A DNA stretch of 64,000 bases from Moritella sp. JT01 (lineage in GTDB: Bacteria; Pseudomonadota; Gammaproteobacteria; Enterobacterales; Moritellaceae): positions 349,186 through 413,185 of the forward strand of contig NZ_LOCN01000007.1 in NCBI RefSeq assembly GCF_001574435.1, written 5' to 3'. The notes beneath the pieces were generated by a model that saw nothing but the letters and a program-made list of their open reading frames with translations, made no database searches and was not told the DNA's origin. The translations under genes were made by a program, and so were the position numbers. Below are positions 8,000 to 17,435 of the stretch, piece by piece (positions within the stretch are counted from its first letter, which is position 1; each line of letters begins with the position of its first letter).

Positions 8000-9787
8000 A
8001 TGTCAGATACTAACTTTGATTTTGACCAGATAATCATTGGATCTGGTTTTGGTGGATCAGCCAGCGCATTACGTTTAACAGAAAAAGGATTTCGAGTACT
8101 AATATTAGAGCGTGGTAAACGTATTAGAACAAAAGAGTTCTCACGTACGAGCTGGAATTTAAAGCGTTTTATGTGGCTGCCTCAATTAGGCCTTACAGGA
8201 CCATTTACCCTGTCTATCACACGTAAAATTAACTTGGTTCATGGTAGTGCGGTTGGTGGCGGCTCACTTGTTTACGGCAACACTCACCTTATCCCAGGCC
8301 CAGAGATCTTTGCTGACCCATCATGGACAGGCATGCATAAAGACTGGCACGCGCGTTTGTCTCCTTATTATGCATTAGCACAGCGTATGATTGGCGTCCA
8401 ACAAAACCGGTTCTTTGGTCCTGCAGACCTTATTCTAAAAGACGTGGCAAAAGAGATGGGACGTGAAGATACCTTTAAAACGGTATATAGCGGCTTACTC
8501 TATCCAAAAGGTGAAAATAAGGTTTCACAAAATATTGACGTGGAACGCTTAGGTGAAGATCGTGGCGACCCTTATTTTAATGGTGATGGTCCAAAGCGCA
8601 ATAGCTGTACCTATTGTGGCAACTGTATGTCAGGTTGCCGTCACAATGCTAAAAATAGTCTCGATAAAAACTACCTTTATTTTGCTGAACGTAATGGCGC
8701 AGAAATACGTCCAGAATCAAATGTCACTAAGATTGAACCTATTGCTGATGAAAACGGCGTAAAAGATGGTAGTGCGGGCTACACAATCCATGTAACCGAA
8801 GGTTTAGGTTTATTTAATAAGAAAAAATACACCTTAACAACACGTGGTGTCGTCGTTTCAGGTGGTGTATTTGGCACTATACCATTGCTGCTAAGAATGC
8901 GCGATGTCGAAAAGACATTACCAAATCTAAGTCCAAACCTTGGTCAGAACGTGCTAACAAACTCTGAAACGTTATTAACCGTTTCACACAATCGCTTGAC
9001 CCAACAGGAACAAAAAGAAGAAGTTTGGAATGGCACTGCAATTACGTCGATCTTCTCACCAGATGATGAAACCAAAGTTGAGATTGTACGTTATGCAAAA
9101 GGCAGTGATGCTGCATTTACAGGTGGCATGTCAGTACCACTGACGTCAAAACAGTCTGGTATACCCCGCTCAGTGAGCATGCTCATTAATATCGCTAAGC
9201 AACCCATTAAAACCCTTAAAATGGCAAACCCAATTGGTAAAGCAAAAGACACGATTATCTTATTAGTGATGCAGACAGCACAAAACCACATTCACCTGGA
9301 AAGTAAACGCGCTTGGTATTCACCATTCAAACCAACATGGATACCGGTGCAACATAAAGGTGACGAAAAACTTAGAAACTACTTCCCGATTGCGCATAAA
9401 GTAGCTGAGCATTACGTAAAACGTTCGGGTGGTGATGCAGGTAACCTGGCCTTAGAAGTCATTGTTGGCACCCCTATCACCGCTCACATGATGGGAGGAG
9501 CAAGAATGGGGAAAGATCCTAAAACAGCGGTACTTGATGATACAGGTCAGACTTATGGCTATAAAAACCTGCGTATTCTCGATGGTTCAATTATTGCCGG
9601 TAATTTAGGCGTAAATCCATCGCTTACGATCCTGGCCTTAACTGAACATGCGATGGCACAGATCCCAGTATTTGATGCCGAAAGAGCCGCTAAGATTAAA
9701 CCTATTCACTTCTCAGCAGCGCTCGACGGTAATCCTTCAGCAATCCAATCCGCGGGTATGCCTGAGATCCTAACCAAAGCGGTTTAA
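8000..9787 (+). CDS. GMC family FAD-dependent oxidoreductase, cholesterol-oxidase-like
   Basis: 595 residues. An N-terminal Rossmann motif GSGFGGSASALRL (about residue 13) binds FAD, and LERGKR follows at the end of strand 2. The C-terminal block MMGGARMG (about 495), then GNLGVNPSLTILAL, is the conserved GMC/cholesterol-oxidase end. Between them lies a cysteine cluster CTYCGNCMSGCR near 203, with four Cys. In related bacterial oxidoreductases this resembles an iron-sulfur-binding motif, but no cofactor can be proved from sequence. There is no signal peptide. The substrate is unknown; a sterol or other hydrophobic alcohol would fit the family. It has its own promoter region and overlaps the convergent GIY-YIG gene by four bases. 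Confidence 0.85.
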   Translation: MSDTNFDFDQIIIGSGFGGSASALRLTEKGFRVLILERGKRIRTKEFSRTSWNLKRFMWLPQLGLTGPFTLSITRKINLVHGSAVGGGSLVYGNTHLIPGPEIFADPSWTGMHKDWHARLSPYYALAQRMIGVQQNRFFGPADLILKDVAKEMGREDTFKTVYSGLLYPKGENKVSQNIDVERLGEDRGDPYFNGDGPKRNSCTYCGNCMSGCRHNAKNSLDKNYLYFAERNGAEIRPESNVTKIEPIADENGVKDGSAGYTIHVTEGLGLFNKKKYTLTTRGVVVSGGVFGTIPLLLRMRDVEKTLPNLSPNLGQNVLTNSETLLTVSHNRLTQQEQKEEVWNGTAITSIFSPDDETKVEIVRYAKGSDAAFTGGMSVPLTSKQSGIPRSVSMLINIAKQPIKTLKMANPIGKAKDTIILLVMQTAQNHIHLESKRAWYSPFKPTWIPVQHKGDEKLRNYFPIAHKVAEHYVKRSGGDAGNLALEVIVGTPITAHMMGGARMGKDPKTAVLDDTGQTYGYKNLRILDGSIIAGNLGVNPSLTILALTEHAMAQIPVFDAERAAKIKPIHFSAALDGNPSAIQSAGMPEILTKAV

Positions 9788-10056
9788 TGGCAAAAGCTCG
9801 TCGCCTTTATTAAAGCGAGTTTTTGTTTCCGCGGTAGCTGTTTGATCGCGTACTCTCGTTTACTGGCCCGACTTCGGTCGGGTTGGATTTCAGTATAAGC
9901 AATCCGTATCGGTTTCGCTCGACGAAAAAATTTCGCCCCCGTTCCTTTACAATGCTGCTGATAACGTCTTTCCATATCGGTCGTTATACCACAATACAGG
10001 CCCGCATCAGTTTCAATAAGGTAAACAATCCATAACCGTTCTACTACTTTCATCAC
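9784..10056 (-). CDS. GIY-YIG domain protein, YhbQ/UPF0213 family
   Basis: 90 residues. The GIY-YIG core appears as WIVYLIETDAGLYCGIT (here VYL...YCG), followed by the conserved arginine in MERRYQQH and the KREYAIKQL segment typical of YhbQ-like proteins. These are small nuclease-fold proteins with DNA damage links in E. coli. Start choice is open: GTG at 10056 and ATG at 10053 are adjacent in frame, and the AAAGG upstream fits either. The last codons overlap the stop of the convergent GMC oxidoreductase. Confidence 0.88.
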   Translation of the reverse strand: MMKVVERLWIVYLIETDAGLYCGITTDMERRYQQHCKGTGAKFFRRAKPIRIAYTEIQPDRSRASKREYAIKQLPRKQKLALIKATSFCH

Positions 10057-10240
10057 GACTTAGCCTTTGCTTTTATAGCCATAACAATCAATACATGACT
10101 ATGTTTTCTCATTTTAAATATCACTCGTATAGTAATATCTCATCTATGAATATTTTGTGTAATTTAATTATACGCATTTTATTATTTTACAATCTCAGAT
10201 AGAATAATCATCCATACAGCAATCAATATTAAAAAATAAT

Positions 10241-11695
10241 ATGTTACGAACTTTCCTTTATTGTACAACTCTCTGCTTCATCAGCATTAATGCCAACGCT
10301 AATACCGATGAAATAGCGCCTTTAGCAAAACTGCTCCCGCCAGGTACAAATGTTGCCTATATTATTGGTCAACCTTTCAATGCAACTGAAAAAATCAATA
10401 ATAACACCATCAGTCAACATAATGCCGACCTCTTATTAACGCCAGCATCAACACAAAAACTGCTAACAGCATTAACAGCCAAACTTTACCTTACAGACGA
10501 GTATATCTTTAAGACCAGCTTACATGGCAATGTTTATAAACAGACATTAAGCGAAATGGAGTTTAATTTTACAGGTGACCCAACTTTCACCAGAGAAGAT
10601 TTACGTAAAATGCTTAAGCAATTAAAAGCAAAAGGAATCACACAGATTAACGGTGATATCACGCTTAATCAAAGCCGTTTTAACGGTTATAATTGGGGTA
10701 ATGGTCAGGTATGGAATGATCAAGCGGTCTGTTATGCCACACAAGCGTCAGCCTTGGTCATCAACAGTAATTGTGTATTAGGAAATTTAAAGCGCTCTGC
10801 CGATCTTGAAAAAGCAACTGTTTACATTCCGGACTATGAACCGATAATATTAACGAGCCAAGTTAATATCATCACTAAAGAACAGCAGAAGGCACAATTT
10901 TGTGATTTAGAGGTCACACGCCATCCAGACAACAATTACACGTTATTTGGCTGTATTACGCCCTCTAAACGTAACCTTCCCTTGTCATTTGCTATTTCAG
11001 AACCGACCACTTACTTTACAGCACTGCTTAAAGCAGAATTAGCACAAGCTAGCATTAAATTTACAGGTCAGGTTGTTGAAAGCCATCAAACAGTAAAGAC
11101 AGCCGAAGTGATCAATCACCAGTCACCACCGCTTTCTGAAATTGTTGCTAAAATGATGAAAGAATCAGATAATTTAATTGCTGATATATTATTTAAAACC
11201 ATCGGAGCAGAGTACTTCCAGCAAGCAGGTAATTACCGAAATGGCGCTCAAGCCATGCGCTTAATCTTGGCCGAAAAAGACATCTCATTAGCATCGAATG
11301 TGATTGCCGATGGCTCTGGACTATCACGTCACAATTTAGTGTCGGCACACACCATGTTCAGTGTATTAGAGTATGTCATCCGCCATGATGATGAACTACA
11401 ACTATTAGACACAATGCCAATATCAGGTGTAGATGGTACATTGCAATATCGTCGCGGATTATTAACGAAGAAACTAACAGGTAAGATCATCGCTAAAACC
11501 GGTTCATTAAAAGGTTTATCTAATTTAGTTGGTTTTGTAAAAACAGAAAAAAACCACATGGTACCTTTTGTGCTGATGGTGAGTGGTTACAACCCGAAGG
11601 CTATTGAGCAAGATAAGCGTAATAAACCGAGAAAAGCATCACCTCTGACGCAATATTCGGCCGCATTCTTTAATACCATCGTGTCTAATTATTAA
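10241..11695 (+). CDS. dacB: D-alanyl-D-alanine carboxypeptidase/endopeptidase, PBP4
   Basis: 484 residues with a Sec signal peptide (cleavage near ANANTDE, about residue 21). The three penicillin-binding motifs are present: STQK near residue 70 (nucleophile Ser), SGLSRHN near 359 and KTGSLKG near 419. The long insert between the first two motifs is normal for class C PBP4 enzymes, which trim peptidoglycan stem peptides and cut cross-links in the periplasm. The gene stands alone with a strong terminator after it. Confidence 0.93.
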   Translation: MLRTFLYCTTLCFISINANANTDEIAPLAKLLPPGTNVAYIIGQPFNATEKINNNTISQHNADLLLTPASTQKLLTALTAKLYLTDEYIFKTSLHGNVYKQTLSEMEFNFTGDPTFTREDLRKMLKQLKAKGITQINGDITLNQSRFNGYNWGNGQVWNDQAVCYATQASALVINSNCVLGNLKRSADLEKATVYIPDYEPIILTSQVNIITKEQQKAQFCDLEVTRHPDNNYTLFGCITPSKRNLPLSFAISEPTTYFTALLKAELAQASIKFTGQVVESHQTVKTAEVINHQSPPLSEIVAKMMKESDNLIADILFKTIGAEYFQQAGNYRNGAQAMRLILAEKDISLASNVIADGSGLSRHNLVSAHTMFSVLEYVIRHDDELQLLDTMPISGVDGTLQYRRGLLTKKLTGKIIAKTGSLKGLSNLVGFVKTEKNHMVPFVLMVSGYNPKAIEQDKRNKPRKASPLTQYSAAFFNTIVSNY

Positions 11696-11716
11696 TAGTT
11701 TGTGACTAATCGAACC

Positions 11717-11770
11717 AAAAAAATGGCGAGCAACTCAACTGATTATCAGTTTCGTTGTTCGCCATTTTTT
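11717..11770. terminator. Strong bidirectional terminator between dacB and gsk
   Basis: AATGGCGAGCAAC and GTTGTTCGCCATT form a 13-pair stem with one G-U, flanked by A-runs on the left and six T on the right, so it can serve both convergent genes. Confidence 0.9.
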
Positions 11771-11827
11771 GTATTATTTATCAACCCGCACTAACGCTAG
11801 ATAATGCGAGTATCAGCAATAAAGATA

Positions 11828-13129
11828 TTAGCTAGACCAGTAGCCTTCATCTAATGAATCTTCACGTTCAGGCAAGCCTTTTAATAGACGCGGCGAGTGT
11901 TGCGCCAAAACTTCATAACTTACACGGTTTGCGTATTTACACAGCTGTGAAAGCGATGAATAAGCCAAACAACTCGCAGAATGTTTATCAGAGTTAGGCA
12001 CGATATCTCTGTGATAAGAGTTAGCTAACATATCATGTAAGATTGCAGATAATGCGCCATCGCCCGCGCCATTGGTATTTTTAATTTCGACAGGACCGCC
12101 TAAGTACGGTGCAATATGTGAATACATTTTTAGTGGTTCGGTCGTATCAGCCAAGCGCATTGGACGACTGTATTCATAACGGTTAAATTCAGCAATCGCA
12201 CCAGGTAATAATTGGCCACTGGTTTCACGTTTATATTTTTCATCCGTGTAACCCGCCATATAAAGACCTTCAGCTCCCGCAGTACAAAGAACAAGGTCAC
12301 ACCATTCTAGTGCCGCATCCGCAGCAAGTAATGGGTCAGTAAAGCCTGTTAATGCTTCACCTTCATCTTCATTCATTGCAATAACAGTGACATATTCGTT
12401 AATGAAATTCTGCCACCACTTCTCATTACCTTCAATAATGAAACGCGTACCGAGTGTAAGGATAATAGGAATATTAAGGAATTTAGCTTGCTCAACCATG
12501 TGCATCGCAGCGTCTTTGATTGGATCATCATCTGCACACCGTAATAAATAAGCGGAGATAAGTAAACCAGAGCTTTTCTGTAGCTGATCAACAGGCAAAT
12601 GCTCTTTCGTTAATTTATTCATTAAACCAGCATTAATACCAAAGCTACGATCACCATCAGAAGAGATAAAGGTAAAGCAACGGCCAATGGGGCCATTTAC
12701 AGGTTGCAGGTAATTAAGGTTTACTTTACTGCTGGTATTACATAAATATTGGTACGCATAACTGCCAATTTTAATTTGGTCACACATAGTACCAAATAGC
12801 AGTGACTGTGATTCAGACAGGATTGCGTAGTTATGTAGTGTATTGGCAACAGTACCGCCAGCGAATTCACTCACGATAAGATCATTTTGCTTTAACTCAG
12901 TATAAATTTGCTCAGCGATGTCATCACTGATCATCAGTGACTCGCCTTTTACTAGCCCAAAACGAGTTAAAAAAGCATCTTCGACATGTGCTTCAATATC
13001 AACGAGTGTCTGATCAATACCACATAATACAGGTTGAGCTACATTTGCAATGTTTGCTGGTTTGACAAATGGATTGCCTGTATTTACAGGGAAATAATGC
13101 TTAGACTTGCGTTGACCGGGAAATTTCAT
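11828..13129 (-). CDS. gsk: Inosine/guanosine kinase (PfkB/ribokinase family)
   Basis: 433 residues, matching Gsk. The start MKFPGQRKSKHYFPV is characteristic. The C-terminal PfkB signature NTNGAGDGALSA (about residue 355) carries the catalytic aspartate and the anion hole, and the N-terminal part has GGTVANTLHN (about 95), which contributes to the nucleoside site. It phosphorylates inosine and guanosine in purine salvage. It stands alone, reading toward the shared terminator with dacB. Confidence 0.93.
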   Translation of the reverse strand: MKFPGQRKSKHYFPVNTGNPFVKPANIANVAQPVLCGIDQTLVDIEAHVEDAFLTRFGLVKGESLMISDDIAEQIYTELKQNDLIVSEFAGGTVANTLHNYAILSESQSLLFGTMCDQIKIGSYAYQYLCNTSSKVNLNYLQPVNGPIGRCFTFISSDGDRSFGINAGLMNKLTKEHLPVDQLQKSSGLLISAYLLRCADDDPIKDAAMHMVEQAKFLNIPIILTLGTRFIIEGNEKWWQNFINEYVTVIAMNEDEGEALTGFTDPLLAADAALEWCDLVLCTAGAEGLYMAGYTDEKYKRETSGQLLPGAIAEFNRYEYSRPMRLADTTEPLKMYSHIAPYLGGPVEIKNTNGAGDGALSAILHDMLANSYHRDIVPNSDKHSASCLAYSSLSQLCKYANRVSYEVLAQHSPRLLKGLPEREDSLDEGYWSS

Positions 13130-13273
13130 ATTTGAACCAGCATGAGAGAATAAAAGGGGGCTGATTTTACCAGTCTAATTCTGAAATACCAGTAAAACCA
13201 AATTAATGATCCAATTATTAACCATATTTTGGTCGATCACATAGATTTAATCGAAAAAAACAAAAAATCAAGC

Positions 13274-13630
13274 TTAATACTGTCGAATCGTTACCACAAA
13301 ATCACCACCCATTTTTGTTTCATCACGACCACGAATCACAAAACTATTACTCACAAGGTCAAATTCACATTCATGCCAAGCGCAGGTGAAATTCATCATA
13401 TATTCCATTTGAGTCAATGCTTCATTCGGATCGATACGAATAGTACCTTCACAATAGCCAGCAAGAACGAAACTGACAAGCGTCTCAACTCTACACTTGC
13501 GTAATGGGCTGACATATTCAACAAAGGCGAAAAATGAGGCGTTGCCGAAATCATTGGTTAGTAAATCGTGCGCAAGTAAATACTTACGCATATCTTTATG
13601 CTTGATCAAAATATCCTCCGTGATTAACAT
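13274..13630 (-). CDS. Unrecognised small protein, 118 residues
   Basis: I do not recognise this family. It has no signal peptide and is acidic/aromatic with three cysteines (CR, YC, TCAWHECEF gives four in all). Two starts are possible: ATG 13630 with AAGGA four bases upstream, and in-frame TTG 13609 with GGAGG five bases upstream. The reading frame is preferred over the opposite-strand frame at 13229-13504 because it has real ribosome sites and ordinary codon use. It lies between gsk and the desaturase gene in the same orientation as both. Confidence 0.68.
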   Translation of the reverse strand: MLITEDILIKHKDMRKYLLAHDLLTNDFGNASFFAFVEYVSPLRKCRVETLVSFVLAGYCEGTIRIDPNEALTQMEYMMNFTCAWHECEFDLVSNSFVIRGRDETKMGGDFVVTIRQY

Positions 13631-13690
13631 GCCATCCTTGGCAATCAGTTAGGGTGTATTAAGACAACCTGACTGTTATTCATCTATTAT

Positions 13691-14833
13691 CTAATGAGAA
13701 AAACTAAACTGCATGTTATTCCAGACTTTGCGCTGTGCATAGAACGCGTCTTTAAGTTGGCTTAGTTGCAATTTAGTATCACGAATTTGTTGCTCAAATT
13801 GAATTCTGTCAAATTTCTCATTCAGTGATTTTTTCTTCGATTCAAATAATACGATTTTTGCTTTATAAAAAGCGTTAAGTTTCTCACATAACACATCGTA
13901 TTCTTGATTTAGACGTAAAATTACTTCTTCAGCGTTAGGTAAATGCTGCACTTTATCGTGACGACGTTTTAATTCCATCTTCAATTTAGCCTGTTCGATA
14001 CGTGCTTCAGGTACCATACGTAAGTCGCTTGCTAAGTTGCACCACGCTAAAACATTGATTAACCATTTAGTCGGATCATATTGGTACCATTTAATCCCAT
14101 TACGGTAATCAGTTTCAAAGATATGGTGGTAATTATGATAACCCTCACCATGAGTGAAGATAGCCAATAATGCATTATCACGAGCAGTGTTACGATCGGT
14201 ATAAGGCTGTGAGCCCCACATGTGTGCCCATGAGTTGATGAAGAATGTAAAATGATGGCTTAATACTAAACGAGCAACACCTAGCAATAATAAACTTGCC
14301 CAAACGTCTCCATACAGAAGACCCACTAAGATAGGCACGCCAACATTCATCACCAGCGCAAGTACGTTATAGTATTTATGCTGCCATACTGCGATACCGT
14401 CTTTCTGTAAATCACGCACATTAGAATAGTCATGATACATTACTGCATGGTACTCACGTAACATCCAACCAATATGCGAAAACCAAAAACCATGACTCGC
14501 TGAGTACGGGTCTTTATCATCGTGATCAACATGTTTATGGTGACGACGGTGATCAGAACTCCAATGGATTGCACTATTTTGTAATGCAAACGCACCACCT
14601 AGTGCAAAAATCAATCGTACTGACCAATGCGCTTTATAAGTACGGTGAGACCAGAGTCTATGGTAACCACCTGTAATAGATAAGCCACACACGAAAATGC
14701 CGATGATCATAGCTACAACTTCGAAGGTCTCAAAACCATATACATAGCCATACCAAGGCACTGCCGTTATAGCAACAAGGAAGGTTGAAGCAAAAACGAA
14801 TACATTTAACCAAATTAACGGTGGTTTTTTCAT
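13691..14833 (-). CDS. Acyl-CoA (delta-9-type) fatty acid desaturase
   Basis: 380 residues from ATG 14833 (MKKPPLIWLN), which starts the first membrane segment; an extended frame to 14884 is less likely. Three histidine boxes of membrane desaturases are present: HRLWSH near residue 58, HRRHHKH near 95 and HNYHH near 238, which hold the di-iron centre. Four hydrophobic segments surround them, as in Ole1/DesC-type acyl-CoA desaturases that put a cis double bond into saturated chains and keep membranes fluid in the cold. A charged C-terminal extension of about 100 residues (roughly 280-380), predicted helical or coiled-coil, is longer than in the shortest bacterial members. Confidence 0.9.
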   Translation of the reverse strand: MKKPPLIWLNVFVFASTFLVAITAVPWYGYVYGFETFEVVAMIIGIFVCGLSITGGYHRLWSHRTYKAHWSVRLIFALGGAFALQNSAIHWSSDHRRHHKHVDHDDKDPYSASHGFWFSHIGWMLREYHAVMYHDYSNVRDLQKDGIAVWQHKYYNVLALVMNVGVPILVGLLYGDVWASLLLLGVARLVLSHHFTFFINSWAHMWGSQPYTDRNTARDNALLAIFTHGEGYHNYHHIFETDYRNGIKWYQYDPTKWLINVLAWCNLASDLRMVPEARIEQAKLKMELKRRHDKVQHLPNAEEVILRLNQEYDVLCEKLNAFYKAKIVLFESKKKSLNEKFDRIQFEQQIRDTKLQLSQLKDAFYAQRKVWNNMQFSFSH

Positions 14834-15166
14834 AATACTATCTCTAAAGCCTAATGAAGTAGTTTTACTAATAATAGCGCACAAGTGTAAGCTGAGTTAT
14901 TAATTAAAGCAAACCAATGTTACCAAAATAGCTCGATAATCGGCTGTTTTATATTATATAACTAGAATTGTGATACGTGTCATGTTTTTATTTTCTCTAA
15001 ACTCCAATTAAAAATAACAACTAGCGCATCATCGACTAAACGATTAATCGTTATTATAAACTTGATCCTTAACAAGAAAGACCAGTAGTTTTCCGTATAG
15101 TATCTTCCAACAAAAATGCTTACAATACGATTAAAGTAATACTCACATTATCGTTTCGAGGTCATT
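14834..15166. other. Divergent promoter region between desaturase and LpxL-family genes
   Basis: 333 AT-rich bases. I looked for FabR- or DesT-like palindromes before the desaturase and saw none that I trust. Confidence 0.5.
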
Positions 15167-16093
15167 TTGATAGAAAAAGCGCAATTTTCAAATACGTTAT
15201 TTCATCCCAAGTATTGGTCGCTTTGGTTTGGTGCCAGCTTGGCACGTTTAACCCAATTCCTTCCCTTGGACAAGCAAATGAAATTAGGAGCCGCAATCGG
15301 CCGCTTGGTTAAAAAACTTATCAGCCGTCGTGTGAGTATAGCAAAACGAAATCTAGAGATCTGTTTTCCTGATATGCCGGAGGCAGAACGAGAACGCCTG
15401 CTTGAGCATAATATTGAAGAGATCGGTAAAGCTATTTTCGATATTACTAATGCTTGGTGGTGGTCAGACGAGAAAGTTCAACGCCATATGACGATTAAAG
15501 GCCAAGCGCATATAACTCAAACCATTGCAGATGGTCACGGCGTAATCTTATTCGCTGTACATTGCCTACCACTTGAAATGGGGGCCAGAATATTTGGTCA
15601 ATTCCACCCCGGAGTCGGTGTTTACCGCCCGCATAAGAATCCCGTAATGGAGTACCTACAAGTAAAGGGACGCCTAAGATCTAACAAAGCACTTGTGCCT
15701 AAAAGCAATCTTCGTCAAATGGTTAAGAGCCTTCGCAATCTTGATGTGATCTGGTATACCGCGGATCAAGACTTCGGACGTTCCAGCGCAACCTTTATTC
15801 CTTTTTATGCGATGCCCGATGCAGCAACGATCACAGGTGCAAGTACCCTAGCTCACCTTGGGAAAGCAAAAGTGTTACCATTTAGCGTAGTACGTAATGC
15901 TGATGATAAAGGCTATACCATAGAAATAATGCCACCACTCGATAACTTCCCAAGCAAAGATCACGTTGCAGACGCAAAACGAGGCAATACCATTATCGAA
16001 CAAATCATTGATAAAAATAGGGCTCAATATATGTGGTTACACAGACGATTTAAAACTCGCCCAAATCAAGATTCGCCTTCAGTCTATAAATAA
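15167..16093 (+). CDS. LpxL/LpxM family lipid A acyltransferase (lauroyl/palmitoleoyl type)
   Basis: 308 residues, close to the 306 of E. coli LpxL. The start is a TTG at 15167, supported by GAGGT at 15158-15162; no in-frame ATG lies nearby. The family's catalytic H-x4-[DE] motif is present as HCLPLE near residue 126, and an N-terminal hydrophobic segment anchors it to the inner membrane. FHPKYWSLW near residue 11 is the usual opening. The enzyme adds a secondary acyl chain to Kdo2-lipid IVA. I cannot tell from sequence alone whether it prefers laurate (LpxL) or palmitoleate (LpxP, cold-induced). Confidence 0.88.
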   Translation: MIEKAQFSNTLFHPKYWSLWFGASLARLTQFLPLDKQMKLGAAIGRLVKKLISRRVSIAKRNLEICFPDMPEAERERLLEHNIEEIGKAIFDITNAWWWSDEKVQRHMTIKGQAHITQTIADGHGVILFAVHCLPLEMGARIFGQFHPGVGVYRPHKNPVMEYLQVKGRLRSNKALVPKSNLRQMVKSLRNLDVIWYTADQDFGRSSATFIPFYAMPDAATITGASTLAHLGKAKVLPFSVVRNADDKGYTIEIMPPLDNFPSKDHVADAKRGNTIIEQIIDKNRAQYMWLHRRFKTRPNQDSPSVYK

Positions 16094-16384
16094 TGTTATG
16101 CAGTATTGATATATACGAATAACGAGCGTAAACCACACTATAGATTCTCAATACAATTAGCTAATAGCTTGCTCACCAGCGGCGATTAGCTAAAATTACT
16201 TAAATTGATGCATTAACCCTTAGTGACCGAAATCACGATTTACGTTAAACTAGCGCCAGTTAATCAGACTACGGCAGGAAAAGTTAATAGTCACTGCTTT
16301 AGCAACCAACTTTCAAACCAACACATTGAGTGCCTTCAGCGAACTTGGTGTGATAGAAAGAAAAATAAAAGGCTTACATTTCAA

Positions 16385-17311
16385 ATGAGTAAACAAACGA
16401 TTCAGTGGTACCCAGGGCATATGCACAAAGCCCGTAAAGAGATCGCGGAAGTTATGCCGCAAATGGATGTCATTATCGAAGTACTCGATGCACGGATCCC
16501 TTATAGCAGCGAGAATCCAATGATCTCTGACTTACGTGGTGATACCCCTTGTATTAAGATTCTTAATAAAAGTGATCTTGCAGATCCTATCATTACTGCG
16601 CAATGGTTAGAATATTTAGAATTAGAAGAAGGCGTAAAAGCGTATGCCTTCACCACGCAAGATGTGCACGAGATAAAAAAGATCCCACAACTAATTCGTC
16701 AACTCGTACCAAATAAAGAAGGTGCACATAAAGTCATTAAAGCGATGATCATGGGTATTCCAAACGTGGGTAAATCAACCACGATTAATATCCTGGCAAA
16801 TCGTATCATTGCTAAAACGGGTAATGAGCCTGCGGTAACGAAACAGCAGCAACGTATCAAGTTAGACAACGGTATTGTGTTGTCTGATACACCAGGGATG
16901 TTATGGCCAAAAGTACAAAACCCACTTTCTGGCTACCGTTTAGCATCAACAGGCGCAATTAAAGATACTGCGATTGAATACGATGACATTGGTATGTATG
17001 CAGCAGAATACTTATGTAAAACCTACCCAGACGCAATGCGTGCACGTTACAAGCTAGATAACTTAGACAAGACAGACATAGAATTGTTAGAAGACATTGG
17101 TCGTGGCCGTGGTTGTTTAGGCCCAGGTGGTTTTGTTGATTTAAACAAAGCTGCTGCTATTTTAATCAATGAATTACGTACTGCCAAGATCTGTCGTATC
17201 AGTTTAGAAACGCCAGCAATGGCTGAAGCAGAAAAAAAAGCAGTGATTGAACGCCTAGCCCTTGAAGGCGTGAAGATTAAAAAGCGTAAGCCAAAGAAAA
17301 AACGTCGTTAA
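16385..17311 (+). CDS. rbgA: Ribosome biogenesis GTPase RbgA/YlqF
   Basis: 308 residues from ATG 16385, which gives the canonical start MSKQTIQWYPGHMHKARKE; the longer frame to 16223 has unlikely sequence. It is a circularly permuted GTPase: the G4 motif NKSD (about residue 60) comes before G1 GIPNVGKST (about 123) and G3 DTPG (about 168). In Bacillus, RbgA matures the 50S subunit. The C-terminus is Lys/Arg-rich (KIKKRKPKKKRR). A degraded second copy of parts of this gene lies at 21991-22165, across the RND operon. Confidence 0.93.
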   Translation: MSKQTIQWYPGHMHKARKEIAEVMPQMDVIIEVLDARIPYSSENPMISDLRGDTPCIKILNKSDLADPIITAQWLEYLELEEGVKAYAFTTQDVHEIKKIPQLIRQLVPNKEGAHKVIKAMIMGIPNVGKSTTINILANRIIAKTGNEPAVTKQQQRIKLDNGIVLSDTPGMLWPKVQNPLSGYRLASTGAIKDTAIEYDDIGMYAAEYLCKTYPDAMRARYKLDNLDKTDIELLEDIGRGRGCLGPGGFVDLNKAAAILINELRTAKICRISLETPAMAEAEKKAVIERLALEGVKIKKRKPKKKRR

Positions 17312-17348
17312 TCAAGAAATATTAAACTGTCGTTAACCCTTCGTTCGA

Positions 17349-17394
17349 AAAATAAAAATGCCCCCAGTAATTGGTAGTCCAATTATTGGGGGCC
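17349..17394 (-). terminator. Rho-independent terminator of the RND operon
   Basis: A 15-pair stem (17361-17375 with 17380-17394, one G-U, TAGT loop). On the minus strand it is followed by ATTTTTATTTTT, whereas the plus side has no T-run, so it belongs to the efflux operon and not to rbgA. Confidence 0.9.
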
Positions 17395-17435
17395 AGTTCA
17401 ACGAGGGCTCTTCACTAGTAATTGTAAGCGTTAAA

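Noticed and set aside
13229-13504. Open frame of 91 codons on the plus strand
   Set aside because: It lies opposite the 13274-13630 gene, has poor ribosome-site support and odd composition (many His and Thr); the minus-strand frame is better supported.
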